From the NCBI GenBank assembly GCA_050943435.1, contig JBMNPE010000044.1, positions 1-12,519 on the forward strand: DNA of 12,519 bases, written 5' to 3'. Each line of letters begins with the position of its first letter. Position 1 is the stretch's first letter. The stretch comes from RGIG5675 sp050943435. GTDB lineage: Bacteria; Bacillota; Clostridia; Oscillospirales; Ruminococcaceae. The notes beneath the pieces are model-generated. The model made no database searches. It was not told the origin of the DNA and saw nothing but the letters and a program-made list of their open reading frames with translations. Shown here piece after piece: positions 6,172 through 12,004 of the stretch. The position numbers and the translations under genes were made by a program.

Positions 6172-6627
6172 TCAGCTGTCGTATTTGCTTGCCGCTGAAT
6201 CCTGGGAAGCCTCTTCCCGGACTTCCTCAGATTCTGCTTCCTCAGATTCTGCAGGGGACTCTTTCTGTTCCTCAGGAGCTGCACTGCTGTCTCCGCTTTC
6301 AACAGGAGCTGCGGAGGCGGCATCATTTTCACCTGATACGCTTTCTGCGGATTCCACTGCATCGGCATTCAGCAGGTCGCCGTATTTGGCCCTTTCCTGG
6401 GCCCTCTTGCGCTCTTCAATTATCTTTTTGGCTTCGGCCTCGTCCTTCTTGCGCTCATTGTATTCGCGGATGGCCTTCTTCACTGTGAACACCAGTGCCA
6501 CAGTGAGGAGAATTGTAATAACAAAGAAGAACCACACCGTCTTGTCCCACGGCGTAGGGGCATTTATAAGGGCTTTGATGTTTTCGTAGAGACACCATAT
6601 TATCAAAACAGCTATCATTGCTGACAT
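6172..6627 (-). CDS. Unknown small membrane protein with coiled coil and acidic Ser/Ala/Glu-rich tail
   Basis: I do not recognise this 151-aa protein. An N-terminal hydrophobic stretch (residues 3-13) and a clear membrane segment (about 30-49, WFFFVITILLTVALVFTV) are followed by a highly charged helix (about 50-82, KKAIREYNERKKDEAEAKK) with coiled-coil character. The tail (about 85-151) is rich in Ser, Ala and Glu and looks disordered. The topology suggests a membrane anchor with a cytoplasmic coiled coil. Support that it is real: a near-consensus promoter upstream, a canonical terminator downstream, and coherent protein architecture. The start ATG 6627 is preceded, in its own direction, by AGGGAAAGG about 12 bases away, a slightly long spacing; Met4 is the alternative. 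It converges on rnhB with a 14-base gap and diverges from the lipoprotein operon. Confidence 0.7.
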   Translation of the reverse strand: MSAMIAVLIIWCLYENIKALINAPTPWDKTVWFFFVITILLTVALVFTVKKAIREYNERKKDEAEAKKIIEERKRAQERAKYGDLLNADAVESAESVSGENDAASAAPVESGDSSAAPEEQKESPAESEEAESEEVREEASQDSAASKYDS

Positions 6628-6669
6628 GGCTGGTACCGGCCTTTCCCTGAAGAGCAGTTTAATGAAATA

Positions 6670-6697
6670 ATTATAATATTCGGGGCCGGATTATCAA
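6670..6697 (-). promoter_or_regulatory. Promoter of the minus-strand membrane-protein gene
   Basis: On the minus strand, TTGATA (6697-6692), a 16-base spacer and a perfect TATAAT (6675-6670) form a near-consensus promoter. Transcription should start near 6663, giving an untranslated leader of roughly 36 bases before ATG 6627. Confidence 0.7.
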
Positions 6698-6709
6698 CCT
6701 TGGTGCTTG

Positions 6710-6726
6710 TTTGACGTCATATTGAC
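6710..6726 (+). repeat. Direct repeat with 11-bp period overlapping a -35 box, candidate response-regulator site
   Basis: TTTGAC (6710-6715) and ATTGAC (6721-6726) are two near-identical half-sites spaced 11 bp apart, one helical turn, with a weaker partial match (CTTGGT) another 11 bp upstream at 6699-6704. OmpR/PhoB-family regulators typically bind tandem direct repeats of this period. The site overlaps the -35 box of the operon that encodes such a regulator, so autoregulation is possible. This is inference from spacing; two short half-sites can occur by chance. Confidence 0.35.
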
Positions 6727-6739
6727 TGAATTCTATAAT
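6711..6739 (+). promoter_or_regulatory. Promoter of the lipoprotein/two-component operon
   Basis: TTGACG (6711-6716), a 17-base spacer and a perfect TATAAT (6734-6739) form a near-consensus promoter. The expected start of transcription is about 6745-6747, which coincides with the GTG at 6746 that I take as the lipoprotein start, suggesting a leaderless mRNA. It is divergent from the minus-strand promoter at 6670-6697, and the two do not overlap. Confidence 0.72.
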
Positions 6740-6745
6740 TTTGTT

Positions 6746-8044
6746 GTGAAACACTCTAAATTTTTTAAGAATATTTTCCAGGCTGCTGCGCTGATTCTCG
6801 CCGCCATTGTGCTCTGCTCCTGCGGGGAGGGCTTATCCGACAGCGAAAACCTGCTGACGGCGCCGACACTGACATACACACAGAGCGACATACTTGAGTG
6901 CCTTTCGAGCCAGTTTTCCGAGATAACCCTGATATATCCGTCTGGCGGGGAAGACAGGTCTCCAATACAGTTCTATGACCTTGACGGCGACGGAACCACC
7001 GAAGCCCTGGTGTTCTATACATCGGATGATTCAGACAGCATGTACGCGAGAGCCGCAGTCATGCGGGAAACTGCAGACGGATGGAAAGTCATAAGCGACG
7101 TCGAGGGACTCGGAACCGACATAGACACGGTCAGCGTGATGGAGATCAGCGGAAGCAGCGGAAAGGTAATCCTCATCCAGTGGTCTTCGGTCAGCTCCCA
7201 GCAGTCAAGCATCTCAGTATACAGCTTCGAGGACGACACCCTCCAGACAGGCTTCAGCGAGAGCTGCGTGGAGATCGACGTCGATGACTTCGACAGGGAC
7301 GGCTTCTCCGAATTCTGCTACATAAGCCTGAATCCGGATTCGGGGAGGTACACCATAACCTATGTGGAGAACGTTTCAGGAAGCCTTCAGGAGTCTTCGA
7401 CCTACATACTCAGAAAAGACATGATAGGGTCCATCGGGATCCAGCGCGGAACTCCCGACGGGATAACAGAAGCAGTCTATGTTGACGAGATCGTGGGCGA
7501 CAACATGGCCGCCACCGAGATATTCACAGTCAGCAACGGCAGCTTTGAAAAGATGACCGTCGAGGGCGACTACGACCTTGACCTGCTCACAGTGAGGTCG
7601 GATACGTCCCTCAGGTGCATGAACCTCTACACCAACGGGATGTGCGTGCCGTCCGACACTGCGCCTTACGATGAGATAATGGACAAGAGCGCCTGGGTAT
7701 ACTGGTACTCCTGCACTCCTCAAGGGGTCAAGTTCACTGCAGCCACATACATAAGCGAGTCATACATGTTTGCCTTAAGGGTCCCCGAGGACCTGCTGTC
7801 CCAGGTGACTGTCACCCAGAGCCAGGACAACGGGAGGAACTTCACGATAGTCAATCCGCTCACGGGTGAAAGGCTCTTCAGCCTTCAGGTGCTGGCCGTC
7901 GGCGAATCGATAGAGGACTACACGAGGATGGGATACTCTTTCTGCAAGTCAAACGGGGTTTACAGATATCTCTACAGGAGTTCCCTTGATGAGACGGATA
8001 CCAATTACATTACAGAAAATCTGCTGGTGAATTTAAAGACATGA
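6746..8044 (+). CDS. Predicted lipoprotein with calcium-loop-like (FG-GAP/VCBS-like) motifs, encoded with a two-component system
   Basis: A 432-aa exported lipoprotein of unknown function. The N-terminus has a basic segment (KHSKFFKN), a hydrophobic core and a lipobox-like LCSC, with Cys26 the expected lipidated residue, so it should be tethered to the outer face of the membrane. Two acidic loops resemble calcium-binding motifs of FG-GAP/VCBS repeats: DLDGDGTTE (78-86) and DVDDFDRDGFSE (178-189). The rest appears beta-rich with no recognised catalytic motif. I choose GTG 6746 because it gives a clean signal peptide and lies just downstream of the promoter; an upstream in-frame TTG at 6707 would lie within the promoter. 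No ribosome site precedes the GTG. It overlaps the response regulator by 4 bases (ATGA). Context suggests it may help sense an external condition for the downstream kinase; that role is inference. Confidence 0.75.
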   Translation: MKHSKFFKNIFQAAALILAAIVLCSCGEGLSDSENLLTAPTLTYTQSDILECLSSQFSEITLIYPSGGEDRSPIQFYDLDGDGTTEALVFYTSDDSDSMYARAAVMRETADGWKVISDVEGLGTDIDTVSVMEISGSSGKVILIQWSSVSSQQSSISVYSFEDDTLQTGFSESCVEIDVDDFDRDGFSEFCYISLNPDSGRYTITYVENVSGSLQESSTYILRKDMIGSIGIQRGTPDGITEAVYVDEIVGDNMAATEIFTVSNGSFEKMTVEGDYDLDLLTVRSDTSLRCMNLYTNGMCVPSDTAPYDEIMDKSAWVYWYSCTPQGVKFTAATYISESYMFALRVPEDLLSQVTVTQSQDNGRNFTIVNPLTGERLFSLQVLAVGESIEDYTRMGYSFCKSNGVYRYLYRSSLDETDTNYITENLLVNLKT

Positions 8045-8751
8045 ACAAGATTCTGCTTATAGAGGACGAGGACTCCATACGCGATATGGTGGCCCTGAAC
8101 CTCAAGATGGACGGATACGATGTCGACGCGGTCATGAACGCCGAGAAGGCGCTCGAGATGTACACAGCCGCGGAGGATGACTATGCCCTTCTCATAATAG
8201 ACATCATGCTGCCCGGGATGAACGGGCTCGAGCTGTGCGGCAGGGTGAGGAAGGCCAATGACAAGGTCGGGATAATCATGCTGACCGCCAAGTCCCAGTT
8301 CAACGACAAGATGCTGGGATTCGCCTCCGGAGCCGACGACTATATCACCAAGCCATTCAGCGTTTCAGAGCTGCTTGCGAGGGTCAAGGCCGTATACCGC
8401 AGGTGCACGCATGAGAACGGCGGCCAGGACCTGTCCGAACAGGGGATATTCAAGCTCGATTCCGGGGCGAGGATAGTGAGAAAGGGCAAGGAAACGCTCG
8501 AACTGACCCAGATCGAATACCAGATAATGAAATATTTCTTCGAGCACGCCGACGTCGCCCTCTCGAGGGAGGATATCCTCAGGGCCATTTGGGGTGAATC
8601 CTACGTCGGGGATGTGAAGATAGTAGACGTCAACATCAGACGGCTCAGGATGAAGGTCGAGGATGACCCCTCGAATCCGAGATATATCCTCACAGTATGG
8701 GGTTTCGGGTACAGATGGAACCCGAACGGGAAGGAGCCCGTTGAACACTAA
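8041..8751 (+). CDS. OmpR/PhoB-family response regulator
   Basis: A 236-aa DNA-binding response regulator. The receiver domain (about 1-120) has the acidic pair Glu8/Asp9 with Glu10 nearby, the phosphoacceptor Asp54 in LLIIDIMLPGMNG, Thr82 in IIMLTAKS and Lys104 in DDYITKPFS. The C-terminal winged-helix domain (about 135-230) shows LTQIEYQIMKYF, SREDILRAIWG, VDVNIRRLRMKVEDDP and YILTVWGFGYRW, all typical of OmpR/PhoB/PhoP regulators. All catalytic residues are intact. The ATG overlaps the lipoprotein stop (ATGA) with no strong ribosome site, and the kinase gene overlaps its end by 11 bases, so the three are one translationally linked unit. The specific stimulus and regulon cannot be read from sequence. 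Confidence 0.95.
   Translation: MNKILLIEDEDSIRDMVALNLKMDGYDVDAVMNAEKALEMYTAAEDDYALLIIDIMLPGMNGLELCGRVRKANDKVGIIMLTAKSQFNDKMLGFASGADDYITKPFSVSELLARVKAVYRRCTHENGGQDLSEQGIFKLDSGARIVRKGKETLELTQIEYQIMKYFFEHADVALSREDILRAIWGESYVGDVKIVDVNIRRLRMKVEDDPSNPRYILTVWGFGYRWNPNGKEPVEH
8731..8736 (+). promoter_or_regulatory. Ribosome binding site setting the TTG start of the sensor kinase
   Basis: AAGGAG lies four bases before TTG 8741, within the last codons of the response regulator. The spacing is short but the match is good, and it favours TTG 8741 over the in-frame ATG at 8663, which would add 26 residues encoded inside the regulator gene. Confidence 0.6.
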
Positions 8752-10186
8752 GAAGAAAAAGAAGCTGGGGATCACAGGCAGATGGATAATGGGGAGCCTT
8801 TCCTGGATAGTCCTGCTGGTGATCCTGATAGCTGTGATAGCGCAGTATGCGCTGAAATCCTACTACTACGGCACGGCCCGGCAGACCATGGAGTACAGCC
8901 TGAGGTCGATTGCCGATGCCGTGGAGACCTCTTCTTCCACCGGGCAGGGGAGGTATTCCACTGCTCTTGATATTGTCGAGAACTTTGAAGAGAGGGACAA
9001 GTACGAACTCATGCTGCTGGACAGCTCCGGAAAGGTCATCGTGACCTCCAGCGGATTCGACTACTGGAGCAGCGACCCGGTTCCGGAATACGAGGCAGCG
9101 ATGTCTTCCGAAGACGGTTTTTCTTCGGAGGTCTTCTATTCAAATACAAATGAAAAGTGCATAGGCGTCACAAAGGCCCTCAGCGAATACACGAGCAGCG
9201 TCAGCGCAGTCAGGCTAGTATCCTCTCTTTCCAAGATTGATTCAAGGATATCCTATGTGGAGCTGATAATCATCGGGTTCGGGGCGATAGTCCTGTTCTT
9301 CTCAGCCCTCTCGGGGTCGTACTTCATAAGGTCAATAGTTGTGCCTGTGAGGAAAATCGAGGGAGCCGCAAAGCAGATCGCATCCGGGGACTTCGACGTG
9401 AGGGTCGAGGGAAACTACCAGGGCGAAATGGGCGACCTCGCCGATACGGTGAACAGGATGGCATCCGGGCTCGGCTCCACGGAGAAGATGAAATCCGACT
9501 TCATATCCTCTGTCTCCCACGAGCTGAGGACCCCTCTCACATCTATCAAGGGGTGGGGTGAGACGCTCAAGAATGTGGATCCCTCCGACAGGGAGACGTA
9601 TGACAAGGGAATAAGGATAATCCTAAGTGAGACGGACAGGCTGTCCAACATGGTAGAGAACCTGCTCGACTACTCGAGGATGGATTCCGGAAGACAGCGC
9701 TACGACATGGAAGTCCTTGACATCGTGGCTGAGCTCACCGATGCGGTGATAACAGAGGAGCAGAATGCCGCCCACAAGGGGCTGGAGCTCATATGGAACG
9801 AGCCTGAGGAGACTGTGCCCGTGTGGGGCGACAGCGCGAGGCTGAAGCAGGTGTTCATAAACCTTCTGGACAACGCTATAAAATATACCAATCCCGGAGG
9901 AAAAATAGTGGTGCAGCTCGAGAGAAGGCCTACTGTCGCCGTGATTACCGTCACTGACAACGGCAGGGGAATTCCTCCCGACGACCTCCCGAAGGTCAAG
10001 GAGAAGTTCTTCAAGGCCTCCAATTCGACCAAGGGGTCGGGAATAGGCCTTTCGATAGTCGATGAGATAGTAAAGAGCCACTCCGGGGAATTCGACATCG
10101 ATTCCAAACTTGGGAGCTACACGAAGGCAGAGGTCACGCTGCCGATCTACAGGGAGAAGGAAGACAATGGCAGCAGGGAAGACTGA
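8741..10186 (+). CDS. PhoR-type membrane sensor histidine kinase
   Basis: A 481-aa sensor kinase and cognate partner of the upstream regulator. After a lysine-rich cytoplasmic start (NTKKKKK), a membrane segment (about 16-36) leads to an extracytoplasmic domain of about 135 residues (37-172), a second membrane segment (about 173-195) and a HAMP linker. The HisKA box reads FISSVSHELRTPLTSIKG with phosphoacceptor His260. The ATPase domain has the N-box FINLLDNAIKYTNPGG (Asn378), the G1 box TDNGRGIP and the G2 box KGSGIGLSIVDEI. No PAS domain is visible between HAMP and HisKA, unlike many PhoR proteins. The start is TTG 8741, overlapping the regulator gene by 11 bases. The 3' end overlaps the DUF1385 gene by 20 bases. 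Kinase assignment is firm; the signal, perhaps sensed with the lipoprotein, is unknown. Confidence 0.94.
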   Translation: MNTKKKKKLGITGRWIMGSLSWIVLLVILIAVIAQYALKSYYYGTARQTMEYSLRSIADAVETSSSTGQGRYSTALDIVENFEERDKYELMLLDSSGKVIVTSSGFDYWSSDPVPEYEAAMSSEDGFSSEVFYSNTNEKCIGVTKALSEYTSSVSAVRLVSSLSKIDSRISYVELIIIGFGAIVLFFSALSGSYFIRSIVVPVRKIEGAAKQIASGDFDVRVEGNYQGEMGDLADTVNRMASGLGSTEKMKSDFISSVSHELRTPLTSIKGWGETLKNVDPSDRETYDKGIRIILSETDRLSNMVENLLDYSRMDSGRQRYDMEVLDIVAELTDAVITEEQNAAHKGLELIWNEPEETVPVWGDSARLKQVFINLLDNAIKYTNPGGKIVVQLERRPTVAVITVTDNGRGIPPDDLPKVKEKFFKASNSTKGSGIGLSIVDEIVKSHSGEFDIDSKLGSYTKAEVTLPIYREKEDNGSRED

Positions 10187-11093
10187 GAAATACAGGACCT
10201 CAATAGGAGGACAGGCCCTCCTTGAGGGGGTCATGATGAGGGGCCCGAAAAAGACTGCCATAGCCGTGAGAAGGCCCGACGGGGAGCTTCAGGTTGAAAC
10301 CTGGGATACGGAAGGGCTTAAGTGCAGGAAAATCCCACTCGTGAGGGGAATCTGTTCTCTCGTTTCCGGCCTCAAGATAGGGTACAGGGCAATGATGAGG
10401 TCCGCTGAGATCTCCGGAGAGGACGAAGAGGAGGACGACGCGTTCTCGCGCTGGCTCGACAGAAAGTTCGGGGAAAAGGCCGAAAAGACCGTCGAAGCCG
10501 TTGTGTATGTGATTTCCGTCGTGCTAGCGATAGCGCTTTTTGTGGTGCTTCCCACGTTTGTGACGGGGCTTCTCTCAAAGGTGCTTCCAATCCAGGGAAT
10601 AATGTCCCTTGTCGAAGGAATCCTCAAGGTGCTCATCTTCCTGCTGTACCTCTGGAGCATATCCAGAATGAAGGAGATTTCGAGAGTATTCGCATACCAC
10701 GGGGCTGAGCACAAGACGATAGCCTGCTACGAAGCCGGCGACGAAATGAAGGTCGAGAACATCAGGAACTATTCGAGGTTCCATCCGAGGTGCGGCACAA
10801 GCTTCCTGTTCATCGCAGTGACGGTCGGAATTATAATTTTTGCCTTTATACCGTGGAGGGGGACTTTCTACAGGGCTCTCCTGAAGCTCGCGCTGCTGCC
10901 TGTTATTGCCGGAATCTCATATGAGCTGCTCAAATACTCCGGGACCCACGACGGGCCGGTCGCAAGGACCCTCGCAGCACCAGGGCTCTGGATGCAGAGG
11001 CTGACCACGAAAGAGCCCGACGACAGCATGATCGAAGCTGCTCTTGCCGCTTTCATGGCGGTTCTTCCGGGGGACGGAAGCGACATATGCTGA
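10167..11093 (+). CDS. DUF1385 (YqhQ-type) integral membrane protein
   Basis: A 308-aa membrane protein of the DUF1385 family, to which Bacillus YqhQ belongs; its function is not established. The N-terminus carries the signature SIGGQALLEGVMMRGP (12-27). The centre has the family block AYHGAEHKTIACYEAG with His178, Glu181 and His182, followed by RFHPRCGTSF; the conserved His/Glu/Cys could bind a metal or be catalytic. Hydrophobic segments lie near 111-135, 149-166, 211-230 and 237-257. I choose ATG 10167 because AAGGAAG lies just upstream and the family signature follows quickly. A longer in-frame start at 10110 would add 19 basic residues encoded within the kinase gene. It overlaps the kinase by 20 bases and prmC by 7. 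DUF1385 next to prmC is common in Bacillota. Confidence 0.9.
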   Translation: MAAGKTEKYRTSIGGQALLEGVMMRGPKKTAIAVRRPDGELQVETWDTEGLKCRKIPLVRGICSLVSGLKIGYRAMMRSAEISGEDEEEDDAFSRWLDRKFGEKAEKTVEAVVYVISVVLAIALFVVLPTFVTGLLSKVLPIQGIMSLVEGILKVLIFLLYLWSISRMKEISRVFAYHGAEHKTIACYEAGDEMKVENIRNYSRFHPRCGTSFLFIAVTVGIIIFAFIPWRGTFYRALLKLALLPVIAGISYELLKYSGTHDGPVARTLAAPGLWMQRLTTKEPDDSMIEAALAAFMAVLPGDGSDIC

Positions 11094-11917
11094 AGGCCTC
11101 CCAACTTGTGAGGACCGGCAGGGAGAAGCTCGCCGGCGTGGACAACGGGGACCGCGAGGCGGAATACCTGTTTGAGAGCGTATACGGCTGCAGATACTAT
11201 GAGATGCCCGACGGGGCCGACTGCAGACCCCTTTCCAGGACCTATTTAAAGCTTATAGAGAGGAGGCTCTCGGGGGAGCCCCTTCAGTACATCATCGGGA
11301 GAGCGCCGTTTCTCGATTTTGAGCTTGCCGTCAGGCCCGGAGTCCTCATTCCGAGGCCTGATACAGAGGCAGCTGCGCTTGCGGCCATCGATGCCGCCAG
11401 CCCATGCGTGAGCGGCAGGGCAGCCGACCTGTGCTCCGGAAGCGGGTGCATAGGGATTGCCCTGGCAAGGGCATGCCCCGGATGGAAGGTGGACTGCGTC
11501 GAAATAAGCAGCGAGGCATTTTCCTGCCTCGAAGAGAATATACGCAGCCTGGCGCCTGAAAATGCCGCCGCTGTCAGAGGTGATGCCCTGAGGTATCTTG
11601 AGGACAATGTGGACACCCTTGACCTCATCGCATGCAATCCGCCGTATCTCACCAGAGCAGAGATGAGCGGGCTGCAGGAAGAAGTGCAGAGGGAGCCCGC
11701 GCTGGCTCTCTACGGGGGAGAAGACGGGCTCGAATATTACAGGAAGCTGACGGGACCCGCCTACTGCGCACTGAGAAAAGGCGGAACGCTTGTCTACGAG
11801 ACAGGCGACGGGGAATCCGAACCCGTTTTCAGGATTGTCACCGAAGCCGGATTCAGGGAAGCCAGGACAATCACCGACAAATACGGGCTTGAGAGGGCGA
11901 TCGAGGCCCTTAAATAG
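11087..11917 (+). CDS. prmC: Peptide chain release factor N5-glutamine methyltransferase
   Basis: A 276-aa PrmC (HemK) of normal length. It methylates the Gln of the GGQ motif in release factors RF1 and RF2 using S-adenosylmethionine, which raises the efficiency of translation termination. The N-terminal helical domain (about 1-80) contains the region that grips the release factor, ending in PLQYIIGRAPF. The methyltransferase domain has the linker PGVLIPRPDTE, motif I LCSGSGCIGIALA (about 117-129) and the signature ACNPPYLT with Asn184-Pro-Pro-Tyr187, which positions the substrate Gln. The ATG overlaps the DUF1385 stop by 7 bases, with GGAAG upstream. In many Bacillota prfA lies next to prmC; here it does not, and recA follows instead. 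Confidence 0.95.
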   Translation: MLKASQLVRTGREKLAGVDNGDREAEYLFESVYGCRYYEMPDGADCRPLSRTYLKLIERRLSGEPLQYIIGRAPFLDFELAVRPGVLIPRPDTEAAALAAIDAASPCVSGRAADLCSGSGCIGIALARACPGWKVDCVEISSEAFSCLEENIRSLAPENAAAVRGDALRYLEDNVDTLDLIACNPPYLTRAEMSGLQEEVQREPALALYGGEDGLEYYRKLTGPAYCALRKGGTLVYETGDGESEPVFRIVTEAGFREARTITDKYGLERAIEALK

Positions 11918-11930
11918 GACTCATTCAGCT

Positions 11931-11959
11931 TTGCAGGGCATATTGGGCAGTGATATAAT
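11931..11959 (+). promoter_or_regulatory. recA promoter
   Basis: TTGCAG (11931-11936), a 17-base spacer and a perfect TATAAT (11954-11959) form a strong sigma-A-type promoter, with transcription expected from about 11966. I see neither a Gram-positive LexA box (GAAC-N4-GTTC type) nor an enterobacterial CTGT-N8-ACAG box around it, so SOS control is not evident from sequence. Confidence 0.72.
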
Positions 11960-11990
11960 TTTCATTACAGCAAGGGATTTAGTTCCCGGA

Positions 11991-11996
11991 GAGGGG
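11991..11996 (+). promoter_or_regulatory. Ribosome binding site setting the TTG start of recA
   Basis: GAGGGG, within GGAGAGGGG, lies eight bases before TTG 12005, an ideal spacing. No ATG or GTG lies nearby in frame, so the TTG is the start. Confidence 0.65.
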
Positions 11997-12004
11997 TGCT
12001 GACT

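Noticed and set aside
6185..6589. Plus-strand reading frames opposite the minus-strand membrane protein (134 aa from 6185, 99 aa from 6189)
   Set aside because: They read as Ser/Ala- or Pro/Leu-rich low-complexity sequence mirroring the acidic tail on the other strand. The minus strand has promoter, terminator and sensible topology.
6712..6719. The palindrome TGACGTCA as a dimeric regulator site
   Set aside because: A single 8-bp palindrome is weak evidence. It overlaps the -35 box, and the 11-bp direct repeat explains the same bases with a matching local regulator.
6707..6745. An in-frame TTG at 6707 as lipoprotein start
   Set aside because: It lies upstream of and within the promoter (-35 at 6711, -10 at 6734), has no ribosome site, and adds 13 residues ahead of what is already a complete signal peptide.
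8663..8740. An earlier ATG for the sensor kinase at 8663
   Set aside because: It would add 26 residues encoded inside the response-regulator gene and unlike kinase N-termini. TTG 8741 has AAGGAG directly upstream.
10110..10166. An earlier start for the DUF1385 protein at 10110
   Set aside because: The extra 19 residues are an Arg-rich by-product of the kinase reading frame. ATG 10167 has a ribosome site and places the GGQALLEGVMMRGP signature near the N-terminus as in the family.
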